This document shows positions 8,077 through 19,227 of a DNA stretch of 64,000 nt, one piece after another (positions within the stretch are counted from its first letter, which is position 1; every line of letters begins with the position of its first letter). A model generated the notes under the pieces. That model saw only the letters and a list, made by a program, of their open reading frames with translations, ran no database searches and had not been told where the DNA came from. The DNA lies in assembly GCF_019794555.1 (NCBI RefSeq), contig NZ_JAIMEP010000008.1, forward strand, positions 1 through 64,000, given 5' to 3'. The stretch is from Streptococcus suis (lineage in GTDB: Bacteria; Bacillota; Bacilli; Lactobacillales; Streptococcaceae). Both the position numbers and the translations under genes were made by a program.

Positions 8077-9396
8077 CTAACGCAAACCCATTTCAGCTAG
8101 GCGTTCTTGATATTTTTCAAAATCTATCCGCAAAGCCATACCGCCATACATATCATAATCATCAATCCAATCACCATTTTCTGGAATAGTCATTCGTTCT
8201 ATCCCATTTGCTGCATCCAAAACAATACCTGGACCCTGAAACCACATAAAACTTTGTGGAACTGTTGTAGGCGTCATTGCGACTACTTTCCCGATTGCCT
8301 CAGAACCAGAAAATAGTTTCATTGGATTTTTTACCTGTGACATGATAGCTGACAGAACTTGTTGCTGACGTCTAGTCCGACCATAATCCCCCTCATCATC
8401 AGAACGATACCGAGCGTAATTCAGAAGTGTCTTACCGTCCATCTTTTGTTCACCAACGTAAATTGTCTGATAGGGTGGAGCATTTTCCTCAAGTCCTAAA
8501 TCATTGGGAGCTTCGATTGAACTTACCTCTTCCCCATCAATAGTTGAAAATTGTGCATCAATAGTTACACCATCTGGGAAAAGAGTATCTATGGTAGTAG
8601 CAAAAATAGAAAAGTCAACCATTGCATAGTATTGAATATCAATATCAAAATTCTCTTTCAAGGTAAGTCGAACTTGTTCAGCACCATGGAGATTATCTTG
8701 CTCTCCAAGTGTATAGGCATTGTTTAACTTATATTCGTAACCGCCTATATCCACTAAGGTATCGCGCATAAAACTGACAAGTTTCACCTTATTTTCCTTA
8801 TTATTAACATTTAAGACCATTATGGTATCTGTCCGTGTTTCTTCCGAACTCTCTCCAATACGACCATCTGTCCCCAAAATGAGTATATTTGTTCCATCAG
8901 TTGTTTCTACACCATTAAATACCTCCGGAACTGGTTTCTCGCTAACACTGTTCATACCTTTGAAAAAATTAAAGCACATTGCCCCAATCACAAACAACAA
9001 AGCAAGAATCAAATAAAAGAAAATTCGTTTCAACCGACCGCGTTTTCTAGGTTTTTTCTGTTTTTTTAACTTGATTTTAGGTACTGTTTTTTCTGGTTGT
9101 ATCTGCTTTTGGGGCTGCTTTCTGCTTCTTGATTTACGCTCAGGATACTGAGGTAGGATAGCCTCCTGTTCAATATCATCATCAAAGTAATCACTCTCAA
9201 AATTATCCTCATAAGCAGATGCTACATGACGTGACTTCAGTTGTTGAGGAGATGCATGACGTTCTCTAAGCTCTTTTTTATACAGCAAATACTCTAATTC
9301 ACGCTTTTCCTTATCATTTAAATAATGGATATTTTTTTGCAAATAATCTAAACGCAATTCTTCGTGATGCGTTAGGACACTATTATCATTTCTCAT
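8077..9396 (-). CDS. LytR-CpsA-Psr family protein
   Basis: A 439-residue cell-envelope enzyme of the LCP family, which attaches phosphate-linked glycopolymers (teichoic acid, capsule) to peptidoglycan. The long cytoplasmic N-terminus (1-125) is charged, with a run of Lys/Arg before one membrane segment (about 126-148). The extracellular LCP domain shows the hallmarks TDTIMVLNVNN, VSFMRDTLV and YKLNNAYTLG, and the Arg-rich YARYRSDDEGDYGRTRRQQQV. It is the last gene of an operon with pheA, 14 bases away. The linkage with aromatic genes is conserved in streptococci (psr-like in S. pneumoniae), but no functional link is known. Confidence 0.9.
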   Translation of the reverse strand: MRNDNSVLTHHEELRLDYLQKNIHYLNDKEKRELEYLLYKKELRERHASPQQLKSRHVASAYEDNFESDYFDDDIEQEAILPQYPERKSRSRKQPQKQIQPEKTVPKIKLKKQKKPRKRGRLKRIFFYLILALLFVIGAMCFNFFKGMNSVSEKPVPEVFNGVETTDGTNILILGTDGRIGESSEETRTDTIMVLNVNNKENKVKLVSFMRDTLVDIGGYEYKLNNAYTLGEQDNLHGAEQVRLTLKENFDIDIQYYAMVDFSIFATTIDTLFPDGVTIDAQFSTIDGEEVSSIEAPNDLGLEENAPPYQTIYVGEQKMDGKTLLNYARYRSDDEGDYGRTRRQQQVLSAIMSQVKNPMKLFSGSEAIGKVVAMTPTTVPQSFMWFQGPGIVLDAANGIERMTIPENGDWIDDYDMYGGMALRIDFEKYQERLAEMGLR

Positions 9397-9410
9397 AGTA
9401 CACTTTCATC

Positions 9411-10238
9411 TTACATCATCATATACACTGTGTAAGTTCCTAAAATTTTATAAACTATTCCTAAACTACTCATCTCTTCTAAAGAGAATCGAATGAGTTC
9501 ATCAGACTCATTGTCAATATCTAATATGAAAAAATACTCTCCCAGTGCTGTTTTTAAAGGACGACTTTCTATTTTTGTCAGGTTAATCCCGCGCCATGAA
9601 AAAACAGACATTGCTTTATAGAGGGCACCCGGTAAATTATCAGGTAAGGTCAACGCTAAGCTGACTTTTTGAGCTACTTTTCCCAACTGAATTTCTGGCA
9701 CCTCATTTCCCAAAATCCAAAAGCGAGTAAAGTTTTCACTGATTTCCTGAATATCTTGGCCAATCACCTCAAGACCATACTCATCTGCAGCAGCATGAGG
9801 AGCAATGGCGGCGAAGGGTTGGTCCGCATGTTCAGCGACAAATCGAGCCGCGTAAGCAGTGCTTGCTGTAACCTCAATCCGAGCCTGAGGAAAATGCTCC
9901 TGAATGTATTTTTTCCCCTGAGCAATAGCTTGTGGATGGGAATAAATCACTTCAATTGATTTATGTGCATCGGTTGCCAATAACTGCTGAGCAATTGGCT
10001 GAACAATTTCTGCAACTGCATGTATTTCTGCCTGATGAAAAAGATAGTCTATGGTCTCATGAACACTTCCTTCAATCGAGTTTTCTACTGGAATGACGGA
10101 ATAGGTAACTTGTCCATTTTCATAAGCTTTAATCACTTCTGTAATCGTTCCGAAGGCCTTCAAATCAGCAGTTGGAAATGCCTCCTGGGCAACTTGATGG
10201 GTGAAGGAACCTCGAGGTCCCAAATAGGCTACTTGCAT
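9411..10238 (-). CDS. pheA: Prephenate dehydratase
   Basis: A 275-residue enzyme converting prephenate to phenylpyruvate in phenylalanine synthesis. The N-terminal catalytic lobes start with VAYLGPRGSFTHQVA; VIPVENSIEGSVHETIDYL and the conserved Thr-Arg-Phe (ENFTRFWILG) are present. The C-terminal 75 residues form an ACT domain (SLALTLPDNLPGALYKAMSVF, followed by the ESRP motif) that normally binds phenylalanine for feedback inhibition. Its start overlaps aroK's end by 10 bases, indicating coupled translation. No chorismate mutase domain is fused to it. Confidence 0.95.
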   Translation of the reverse strand: MQVAYLGPRGSFTHQVAQEAFPTADLKAFGTITEVIKAYENGQVTYSVIPVENSIEGSVHETIDYLFHQAEIHAVAEIVQPIAQQLLATDAHKSIEVIYSHPQAIAQGKKYIQEHFPQARIEVTASTAYAARFVAEHADQPFAAIAPHAAADEYGLEVIGQDIQEISENFTRFWILGNEVPEIQLGKVAQKVSLALTLPDNLPGALYKAMSVFSWRGINLTKIESRPLKTALGEYFFILDIDNESDELIRFSLEEMSSLGIVYKILGTYTVYMMM

Positions 10239-10720
10239 AGAATTTTCCTTGCTACTTGTTCTGGACGTACATGATCTGTATCAATAACTGTTGTTGCCAA
10301 TCCTTGATAAAGTGACATCCGTTCTTGATAAATGGCTTTAAATTCATCTTTGCTATGTTGCAAAAAGAGTGGCCTTAGTGATTGATCATCCATGCTAATT
10401 CTCTGATAAGCAACCTCAAAGGAGGCCGTAAGAAGTACATTATTATCCTTATTTTCCAGCAATAACTTCCTGTTTACTTCAGATTTTACAACACCACCAC
10501 CCGTTGAAACGATGCAATCTGCTGGTAATGTTAATAATTCTTTTAGCACCTCTGTCTCGATCTGGCGAAAGGCCGCTTCTCCCTTCAGACTAAAATAATC
10601 AGCGATTGACATACCAATCCGTTCCTCTATGATCTGGTCCATATCATAGACTGGGAGTTCTAACAAACTGGCAGTTGTAGTTTTCCCAACTCCCATAAAT
10701 CCTAGTAATACGATTGGCAT
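10229..10720 (-). CDS. aroK: Shikimate kinase
   Basis: A 163-residue P-loop kinase that phosphorylates shikimate with ATP. The Walker A loop is GFMGVGKTT (7-15); the DxD-like YDMDQ (25-29) and GGGVVKSEV segment bind shikimate; the lid Arg lies in DDQSLRPLF. It is in the middle of aroA-aroK-pheA-LCP, 8 bases after aroA and overlapping pheA. Confidence 0.95.
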   Translation of the reverse strand: MPIVLLGFMGVGKTTTASLLELPVYDMDQIIEERIGMSIADYFSLKGEAAFRQIETEVLKELLTLPADCIVSTGGGVVKSEVNRKLLLENKDNNVLLTASFEVAYQRISMDDQSLRPLFLQHSKDEFKAIYQERMSLYQGLATTVIDTDHVRPEQVARKILCK

Positions 10721-10728
10721 ATTTACTC

Positions 10729-12350
<1,622 letters not shown>

Positions 12351-12368
12351 ATGAAAGAGGAAGATCTA

Positions 12369-13388
12369 TTGTTCACACCAATCAGCGAAAAAATTAATAT
12401 CGACCAAGTTCGGGAACATTCTAAATTAGCACCTGAAACACTGGCAAAAAAACAAGCACGAGACCGTGAGCTCGAAGCAATTCTCAAAGGTGAAGACGAT
12501 CGTCTATTATTGGTCATCGGTCCATGTTCATCTGATAATGAGGAAGCTGTTCTTGATTATGCGCATCGCTTGGCTAAACTCCAAGAGGAAGTCAAGGATA
12601 AAATCTTCATGGTCATGCGTGTATATACTGCCAAGCCACGTACTAATGGAGATGGCTACAAGGGACTCATGCATCAACCTGATACAGATGCCGCCCCTAG
12701 TCTTATTAATGGTATTAAAGCTGTTCGTAACCTGCACTATCGTGTGATTACGGAAACTGGTTTAACGACTGCTGACGAAATGCTGTATCCTGAAAATCTA
12801 CCACTTGTAGATGATCTAGTTTCCTATATTGCGATTGGTGCTCGCTCTGTTGAAAACCAGCAACACCGCTTTGTTGCTTCTGGTATTGATGTTCCAACAG
12901 GCTTTAAAAATCCAACTTCGGGCAACCTGAAAGTCATGTTTAATGGAATTTTTGCAGCTCAGAAGAAACAATCTTTCCTTTTCAACAACACAGAGGTTGA
13001 AACTTCTGGTAACCCACTTGCCCATGTCATTCTCCGCGGTGCAGTGAACGAAAATGGAAAATACCTGCCGAACTACTACTATGATAACCTTTTGGAAACG
13101 ATTGAGATTTATCAACAATTCGGATTAAAAAATCCATTCATTTTGATTGACACAAACCATGATAACTCTGGTAAAAACTATTTAGAACAAATACGAATCG
13201 TACGCCAAACCTTGATCAACCGAGACTGGAACGAGTCCATCCGTAACTATGTCCGTGGATTTATGATTGAATCCTATATTGAGGACGGTCGTCAGGACAA
13301 TCCAGACATTTATGGAAAATCAATCACTGATCCATGTTTAGGTTGGGAAAAAACACAAGAATTAATCCGAGAAATATATAATAGATAG
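12369..13388 (+). CDS. DAHP synthase, first copy
   Basis: Class I 3-deoxy-7-phosphoheptulonate synthase: condenses PEP with erythrose-4-phosphate, the entry to the shikimate pathway. Motifs include LLVIGPCSSDNEEAVLDYA, MRVYTAKPRTNGDGYKGLMHQP, GARSVENQQHRFVASG, KNPTSGN and DTNHDNSGKN. I place the start at TTG 12369 (MFTPISEKI), giving 339 residues: AAAGAGGAAG lies just upstream, and this N-terminus aligns with the second copy. ATG 12351 in the same frame is the alternative, but the apparent -10 box at 12331 would leave it almost leaderless. It starts the plus-strand operon; the second copy follows after 6 bases. Confidence 0.93.
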   Translation: MFTPISEKINIDQVREHSKLAPETLAKKQARDRELEAILKGEDDRLLLVIGPCSSDNEEAVLDYAHRLAKLQEEVKDKIFMVMRVYTAKPRTNGDGYKGLMHQPDTDAAPSLINGIKAVRNLHYRVITETGLTTADEMLYPENLPLVDDLVSYIAIGARSVENQQHRFVASGIDVPTGFKNPTSGNLKVMFNGIFAAQKKQSFLFNNTEVETSGNPLAHVILRGAVNENGKYLPNYYYDNLLETIEIYQQFGLKNPFILIDTNHDNSGKNYLEQIRIVRQTLINRDWNESIRNYVRGFMIESYIEDGRQDNPDIYGKSITDPCLGWEKTQELIREIYNR

Positions 13389-13394
13389 GAAATA

Positions 13395-14423
13395 ATGATG
13401 GGAATACATAGAAAAAGTACTAGTATTGATATAGAACAAATTAAAGAACTTTCAAAACTTGAAGGCGACTTTTTAGTAGCAAAAAACCAGCGTGATGAAG
13501 AACTAAAACGAGTGATTAGGGGTGAAGATCAACGTCTTCTCCTCGTCATCGGACCTTGCTCTTCTGATAATGAAGATGCTGTTTTAGATTATGCAAACCG
13601 TTTGTCAAAACTCCAGGAAGAGGTTAAAGATAAAATCTTTATCGTTATGCGAGTCTATACTGCAAAACCGCGTACAAATGGTGAAGGATACAAGGGTTTG
13701 ATGCATCAACCAGATACGTCTAAACTACCTGATTTAATTAATGGTATTGCTGCTGTACGTCATCTCCATTACCGAGTGATTACTGAGACAGGTTTGACAA
13801 CGGCGGACGAAATGCTCTATTCTGCAAATTATCCTTTGGTAGAAGATTTGGTATCTTATCATGCTATCGGAGCTCGCTCCGTCGAAGACCAAGAACACCG
13901 TTTCGTTGCTTCTGGAATCGATATGCCTACAGGCATGAAAAACCCGACTTCAGGCAATTTGACAGTTATGTTCAATGGTATCTATGCTGCACAAAATAAA
14001 CAAAATTTTATCTACCGAGATGCCGAAGTTGATACGGACGGCAATCCACTTGCCCATGCTATTCTTCGCGGTGCCAATACTGAAAAAGGTGGTTATGAGC
14101 CGAACTACTACTATGACATTCTTTTGAAAACCATCAAGCAATATGAGCAATTTGGTCTTGAAAATCCATTCATTGTCATCGATACCAACCATGATAATTC
14201 TGGTAAAAATTACTTGGAGCAAATTCGCATAGTTCGCCAAACGCTTATTAATCGTGATTGGAACGAATCCATTCGTAAATACGTCCGTGGTTTCATGATT
14301 GAATCCTACTTAGAAGACGGCCGTCAAGATAGCCCTGAAGTCTATGGCAAGTCCATTACTGATCCTTGCTTGGGATGGGAAAAAACCGAAGCACTCATCC
14401 GTGAAATTCATCAGACACTATAA
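13395..14423 (+). CDS. DAHP synthase, second copy
   Basis: A 342-residue class I DAHP synthase closely similar to the preceding gene over its whole length, including the PEP/E4P motifs (GPCSSDNEDAVLDYA, KPRTNGEGYKGLMHQP, ATGxRSVEDQEHRF-like GARSVEDQEHRFVASG, DTNHDNSGKN). Tandem duplicates in streptococci are thought to provide isozymes with different feedback control; which copy responds to which amino acid cannot be read from sequence. ATG-ATG at 13395 follows AGGAAATA. The main differences are in the first 30 residues, where class I enzymes bind effectors. Confidence 0.93.
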   Translation: MMGIHRKSTSIDIEQIKELSKLEGDFLVAKNQRDEELKRVIRGEDQRLLLVIGPCSSDNEDAVLDYANRLSKLQEEVKDKIFIVMRVYTAKPRTNGEGYKGLMHQPDTSKLPDLINGIAAVRHLHYRVITETGLTTADEMLYSANYPLVEDLVSYHAIGARSVEDQEHRFVASGIDMPTGMKNPTSGNLTVMFNGIYAAQNKQNFIYRDAEVDTDGNPLAHAILRGANTEKGGYEPNYYYDILLKTIKQYEQFGLENPFIVIDTNHDNSGKNYLEQIRIVRQTLINRDWNESIRKYVRGFMIESYLEDGRQDSPEVYGKSITDPCLGWEKTEALIREIHQTL

Positions 14424-14470
14424 TTATTTTATAATTGCAAAGCAAGAATGATTAGAATTGGAGGCATTTT

Positions 14471-15340
14471 GTGAATATTGATGGATATACTCGCCTAGCA
14501 GCTGTAGTTGCAAAGCCAATAAAACATTCCATTTCACCCTTCATCCACAATCTTGCTTTTGAAGAAACGGGTGTAAATGGAGTCTACCTAGCATGGGAAA
14601 TTCCAGAAGATGATCTAGCAGTCACACTTGAAAATATCAAACGATATAACATGTTTGGAATTAATCTTTCCATGCCTTATAAACAGGCTGTAATACCCTA
14701 CCTAGATGATTTAACAGAGTCTGCTCGCTTGATAGGTGCCGTTAATACTGTTCTTCATCAAGACGACCTGCTTATTGGTCACAATACAGACGGCATCGGA
14801 TTTTTCAAAAGTTTGGAAACTCTTAGAGCATTCCATGTGAGAAACAAACGGCTGACAATCTTAGGTGGAGGTGGTGCTTCAACTGCCATTATCGCCCAAG
14901 CTGCAATAGATGGCGCAAAGGAAATCACCATTTTTTGTCGCCCACAAAGTGTGGAAAGAACAATTGTAACAGTCCAAACTATTGCACAATCTACTGGAGT
15001 TACCCTACAAGTACTCCCCAACAATGATAACCAGTTACTCGCAGAGCACATAAACAATTCAGACTTACTCATCAATGGAACCAGTGTGGGAATGGATGGC
15101 ACTTCCCTACCACTCCCAGCTACCATTGGTTTTCCAGAGAAACTATTGGTTGCAGATGTGATATATCAACCATTTGAAACACCTTTATTGAAAATGGCAA
15201 ATTCACAAGGAAATTCCACCATCAACGGTCTGGGTATGCTACTCTTTCAAGCAGCGGAAGCCTTTGAACTCTGGACGGGAAAAGAAATGCCGACAGATTT
15301 GATTTGGCAACAATTAGTACAGAAATACGATATCAAATAG
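14471..15340 (+). CDS. aroE: Shikimate dehydrogenase
   Basis: A 289-residue NADP-dependent enzyme reducing 3-dehydroshikimate to shikimate. Substrate loop [13 protein letters not shown] (16-28), catalytic Lys in [19 protein letters not shown], and the nucleotide-binding [10 protein letters not shown] are all present. It begins with GTG at 14471; GGAGGCA lies 8-12 bases before. Third gene of the DAHP synthase operon, with aroB 12 bases downstream. Confidence 0.95.
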   Translation: MNIDGYTRLAAVVAKPIKHSISPFIHNLAFEETGVNGVYLAWEIPEDDLAVTLENIKRYNMFGINLSMPYKQAVIPYLDDLTESARLIGAVNTVLHQDDLLIGHNTDGIGFFKSLETLRAFHVRNKRLTILGGGGASTAIIAQAAIDGAKEITIFCRPQSVERTIVTVQTIAQSTGVTLQVLPNNDNQLLAEHINNSDLLINGTSVGMDGTSLPLPATIGFPEKLLVADVIYQPFETPLLKMANSQGNSTINGLGMLLFQAAEAFELWTGKEMPTDLIWQQLVQKYDIK

Positions 15341-15352
15341 AGAGGAACGGGT

Positions 15353-16417
15353 ATGAAACTAACTGTTAACCTTCCCCACAATCCATATGACATCCTCATT
15401 GAAAGAGGTAGCTTGTCACAGGTTGGTTCCTGGGTCAAAGAACTCTGGAACCCTCAAAAAATTACCATCATTACAGATGACCTGGTTGGTAGACTGTATA
15501 GTCAAACGGTCCAAGCTAGTTTAGAACAAGCTGGTTTTGACACTATTGTATTTGAATTTCCAGAAGGTGAAGCATCAAAAAATCTTGAAACAGTTTATCA
15601 AGCCTACGAATTTCTCGTAAAAAATGGTATGACCCGGAGTGATGGGATTTTAGCTCTTGGTGGTGGTGTGGTTGGAGATTTAGCTGGCTACGTTGCCTCA
15701 ACTTATATGCGAGGTATCCATTTTCTCCAGGTTCCAACGAGTCTAACTGCCCAAGTAGATTCTTCAATTGGTGGGAAAACTGGCGTGAATACACCATTCG
15801 CTAAGAATATGGTCGGTAGCTTCTGCCAACCTGATGGCGTCCTCATTGACCCTAATACCCTAAAAACACTTGGCAAACGTGAATTGATTGAAGGAATGGG
15901 CGAAGTCGTTAAATATGGCTTGATTGATGATGGGGAACTCTGGGATACACTTGACCGATTAGATGGCTCTGTAGAAAGTATTTTGGAGAATGCCGACTAT
16001 ATCATCTACCACTCCTGCGAAGTTAAACGCAAGGTTGTAGTCGAAGATGAGTTGGACAATGGAGTCCGCTTATATCTAAACTTTGGTCACACAATCGGTC
16101 ATGCGATTGAAGCTACCGCTGGCTATGGTCAAGTCATGCACGGTGAAGCTGTCGCTATCGGAATGGTTCAAATCTCACGTGCTTCTGAGAAAAAAGGTTT
16201 AATGCCAGCAGGTATAACTGAAAAAATTATCGCTATGTGTGAGAAATTTGGTTTGCCAACTGCACATCAACCTTGGAATAGCGAGGAATTATATACAGCC
16301 TTAACTCACGATAAGAAAGCAAGAGGAAAAACTATTAAGCTTGTTATCGTGCCACAGCTTGGACAGGCTGCAATCCATCACATTCCATTAGAAGAAATGA
16401 GAGAATTCTTGCAATAG
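15353..16417 (+). CDS. aroB: 3-dehydroquinate synthase
   Basis: A 354-residue NAD- and metal-dependent cyclase that turns DAHP into 3-dehydroquinate. Motifs: [63 protein letters not shown] and the metal-binding His in [10 protein letters not shown] and [10 protein letters not shown]. Last gene of the operon; a strong bidirectional terminator follows. Confidence 0.96.
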   Translation: MKLTVNLPHNPYDILIERGSLSQVGSWVKELWNPQKITIITDDLVGRLYSQTVQASLEQAGFDTIVFEFPEGEASKNLETVYQAYEFLVKNGMTRSDGILALGGGVVGDLAGYVASTYMRGIHFLQVPTSLTAQVDSSIGGKTGVNTPFAKNMVGSFCQPDGVLIDPNTLKTLGKRELIEGMGEVVKYGLIDDGELWDTLDRLDGSVESILENADYIIYHSCEVKRKVVVEDELDNGVRLYLNFGHTIGHAIEATAGYGQVMHGEAVAIGMVQISRASEKKGLMPAGITEKIIAMCEKFGLPTAHQPWNSEELYTALTHDKKARGKTIKLVIVPQLGQAAIHHIPLEEMREFLQ

Positions 16418-16428
16418 TTTATATGACA

Positions 16429-16472
16429 AAAGGCTACTGAGTTGAAGCAATAAACTCAGTAGCCTTTTTTTA
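16429..16472. terminator. Bidirectional terminator between aroB and transporter operon
   Basis: Perfect 14-bp stem (aaggctactgagtt 16429-16442 with aactcagtagcctt 16453-16466), T-run on the plus side, TTTTGTC on the minus side. It serves both convergent transcripts; its T-run touches the stop of the ABC ATPase gene. Confidence 0.9.
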
Positions 16473-17270
16473 CAATATCATATCATCATCAGTCAATTTT
16501 TCGCCACTATTCTGGTAGAAAAGATCCATCAAGTCTTGAACAGTTAAGTTCTTCTTCGCTTCACCCTCCACATCAACAACGATTTGACCACGATGTAACA
16601 TCACCAATCGATTGCCATATGCAATAGCGTTTTCCATATTGTGCGTAATCATCAACGCCGTTAATTGGTGTCCTTCAACGATTTTCTTCGTCAATTCCAT
16701 TACCATATCACTGGTTTTTGGATCAAGGGCAGCCGTATGTTCATCTAGCAAGAGTACCTTGGGCTTAACAAGAGAAGCCATCATCAAAGTCAAAGCTTGA
16801 CGTTGGCCACCTGAAAGAAATTGAGTATCAACTTTCATACGGTTTTCCAATCCTAGACCAAGCTCTTTCAATGCTTCCCTAAAAATAGCACGTTCACTAT
16901 CTTTTACACCCCAACCGAGACCACGTGATAATCCACGACGATAAGCAATGGCCATGTTTTCTTCAATAGTTAGGCGAGAAGCAGTTCCCATCTTCGGATC
17001 TTGGAAAACACGGCTAATGTCCTTAGAACGTTTTGCTGCTGAGACATGCTTGATGGATTTCCCTTCAAGTAAAATATCACCCGAATCAACTGTTAGTGCT
17101 CCAGCAAGTGAGTTCATAAATGTTGACTTACCAGCACCATTACCACCGATAATAGAGATAAAGTCTCCTTCTTTCACATCTAAGCTTAACCCACGAAGAA
17201 CATGATTTTCATTGACAGTCCCTGCTTCGAAGGTTTTATGAATATTTTCTATTGATAAAATTGTTGTCAT
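16470..17270 (-). CDS. ABC transporter ATPase (TrpX-type amino acid importer)
   Basis: A 266-residue ATP-binding subunit. Walker A GGNGAGKST (42-50), signature LSGGQRQALTL (152-162), Walker B KVLLLDEHTAALDP (note His in place of the usual Pro of DEPT, a feature of this subfamily), switch His in MITHNMENA. It belongs to the COG1101 group that pairs with PF04392-type receptors, proposed to import tryptophan or other aromatic compounds. Last gene of the operon receptor-receptor-permease-ATPase; 9 bases after the permease. Confidence 0.9.
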   Translation of the reverse strand: MTTILSIENIHKTFEAGTVNENHVLRGLSLDVKEGDFISIIGGNGAGKSTFMNSLAGALTVDSGDILLEGKSIKHVSAAKRSKDISRVFQDPKMGTASRLTIEENMAIAYRRGLSRGLGWGVKDSERAIFREALKELGLGLENRMKVDTQFLSGGQRQALTLMMASLVKPKVLLLDEHTAALDPKTSDMVMELTKKIVEGHQLTALMITHNMENAIAYGNRLVMLHRGQIVVDVEGEAKKNLTVQDLMDLFYQNSGEKLTDDDMIL

Positions 17271-17279
17271 TATTTCCTC

Positions 17280-18173
17280 CTAAGCATGTCCATTTAATTT
17301 GGGACGACGAATATTGAGTTTCTTCTGTAATTCAGGAACATAAAGTACAGTTGCCAATAGGATTGCAGAGAAGAGTTTGACAAGGTCCGCATCCATCCCA
17401 GGTATTTCCAAAATCGCCAGAATAATCAAGCGGTATACGACTGCACCCAGTACAACTGACAGCAATCTCCAACCCAAACGGAGATTCCGTAATATGACTT
17501 CAGCAATAATGACAGATGCCAAACCGATAACGATAGTACCCGTACCAGAGTTAAGATCTGCATAACCATTATTTTGGGTCAACAAGGCACCACAAAGAGC
17601 AATTAACCCATTTGACATCATATAGCCATAGATTTTCATTCTGTCTACGTTAATGCCATTTGCTTCACTCATTGGAATATTATCCCCTGTTGAACGAATA
17701 GCCAAACCAATTTGTGTATTGAGTAAAAGCGTTAACACTCCGACAACTGCTAAAACAAAGATGATACCAATCACCAGTACAGCATTCGTTTTAGTCAAAC
17801 CAAAATCCTGCAATTGAGTGACCAAGGTCTCCTGCTTAAGCAAAGCCACATTGGCCTTACCTAATATTTTCAAGTTAATCGAATAAAGACCTGTCAAGGT
17901 GACAATACCTGTCAAGAGAGCAGGAATTTTTAACTTTGTGTGGAGTAAACCAGAAATTAATCCAGCTCCCATACCAGCTATCATTGCAAGAAAAGTTGCA
18001 AGTAAAGGGTTTAGACCATTTACAATTCCTGTTGCACAAACAGCAGCTCCAAGGGGATAAGATCCCTCTGCTGTCATATCTGCAATATCCAAAATACGAA
18101 AAGTCAAGTAAACACCAATCGCCATGACTGACCAAAGCAAGCCTTGCGAAATACTTGATAAAATAATATCCAC
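17280..18173 (-). CDS. ABC transporter permease (TrpX-type importer)
   Basis: A 297-residue integral membrane protein of the COG4120 family with about eight hydrophobic segments (for example LLWSVMAIGVYLTFRILDI at the N-terminus and IYGYMMSNGLIALCGALL in the middle). It resembles branched-chain and ribose permeases and dimerises with the ATPase. It is preceded by two receptor genes and followed closely by the ATPase. The substrate is inferred to be an aromatic amino acid from family and from the leader of this operon. Confidence 0.9.
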   Translation of the reverse strand: MDIILSSISQGLLWSVMAIGVYLTFRILDIADMTAEGSYPLGAAVCATGIVNGLNPLLATFLAMIAGMGAGLISGLLHTKLKIPALLTGIVTLTGLYSINLKILGKANVALLKQETLVTQLQDFGLTKTNAVLVIGIIFVLAVVGVLTLLLNTQIGLAIRSTGDNIPMSEANGINVDRMKIYGYMMSNGLIALCGALLTQNNGYADLNSGTGTIVIGLASVIIAEVILRNLRLGWRLLSVVLGAVVYRLIILAILEIPGMDADLVKLFSAILLATVLYVPELQKKLNIRRPKLNGHA

Positions 18174-18222
18174 GATTTTCTCCTTTGTAGGTTATTGAAG
18201 AATCTCTCTCTTCTTGCACCAT

Positions 18223-19203
18223 TTACTCAGATACAGAAAGTTTGCTAGTATCAATTCCAAGTTGTTTGGCAATGTCCTCATTTACATGAAGGCTAACTGT
18301 TTCAGGGTATTCCACTGCGGTTTCAGAAACATCCGCACCTTCAATGATTTTGATTGCCATTTTTGCGGTTTGACGTCCTAGAGCCTCATAATTAGTACCA
18401 TAAGTTAGTAAACCACCTTCATCCACCATATCTGTTGAACCACCGATAACTGGTATTTGATGTTCAACAGACAATTCACCAATCATGGTCATTGTTGAGG
18501 CAATTGTGTTATCAGTTGGAACAAAAATAGCATCTACATCCTTCATCAAGCTTGTAGTGGCATCTTGCACTTCATTTGTTGAAGTGAGTCCCTTTACAAC
18601 TACCTTATAGCCTGCTTTTTCAAATAATTCTTTAGCTTGTTCTACTTGCACCTCAGAGTTCCGCTCACTAGTGGTATATAGGATACCAACTGCCTTCGCA
18701 TCTGGAACGGCCTGGCCTAATAATTCAACTTGTTTATCAATTGGAGCTTGGTCGGAAGTTCCTGTCAAGAGACCCCCTGGTTTTTCAATAGACTCTACCA
18801 AATCCGCTGATAATGGATCCGTAACGGCAGTGAATAGGATGGGAGTTTCAGTTGATACGGTTGCCAAACTTTGTGCCGCAGGTGTTGCAATAGCTAATAC
18901 AATATCATTTCCATCGATTAATTGTTCTGATATAGTTTGTAGGTTTGCTTGATCACCTTGTGCGTTCTGATAATCTAAGACTAATTTTTCTCCTTCTTTG
19001 TAGCCGTTCGCCTCTAACTCTGCGACAAACCCTTCACGCGCTGCAGTCAAGGATTCATGTTCCATATATTGTAGAATCCCAACTTTAACTGTTTCAGAAG
19101 AAGATTTGTCTGAACTTGCGGAAGAGCAAGCTACAAGCGTCAAAATTCCTGCACTAATCAGGGAAATCGCAACTATTTTTTTCATGAATTTAGTTTTCAT
19201 CAT
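18223..19203 (-). CDS. ABC transporter substrate-binding lipoprotein, copy 2
   Basis: A 326-residue PF04392-type receptor with a lipoprotein signal (MKKIVAISLISAGILTLVACSS, Cys at 26) . After the anchor it has the Rossmann-like fold of this family (VGILQYMEHESLTAAREGFV; PILFTAVTDPLSADLVES; VPTDNTIASTMTMI). It is about as long as, and clearly homologous to, the receptor encoded just upstream (24 bases away). The binding pocket residues differ somewhat, so the two may bind related ligands with different preference. Confidence 0.9.
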   Translation of the reverse strand: MMKTKFMKKIVAISLISAGILTLVACSSASSDKSSSETVKVGILQYMEHESLTAAREGFVAELEANGYKEGEKLVLDYQNAQGDQANLQTISEQLIDGNDIVLAIATPAAQSLATVSTETPILFTAVTDPLSADLVESIEKPGGLLTGTSDQAPIDKQVELLGQAVPDAKAVGILYTTSERNSEVQVEQAKELFEKAGYKVVVKGLTSTNEVQDATTSLMKDVDAIFVPTDNTIASTMTMIGELSVEHQIPVIGGSTDMVDEGGLLTYGTNYEALGRQTAKMAIKIIEGADVSETAVEYPETVSLHVNEDIAKQLGIDTSKLSVSE

Positions 19204-19227
19204 ATGATACTCCTATCTTTCCAACTT

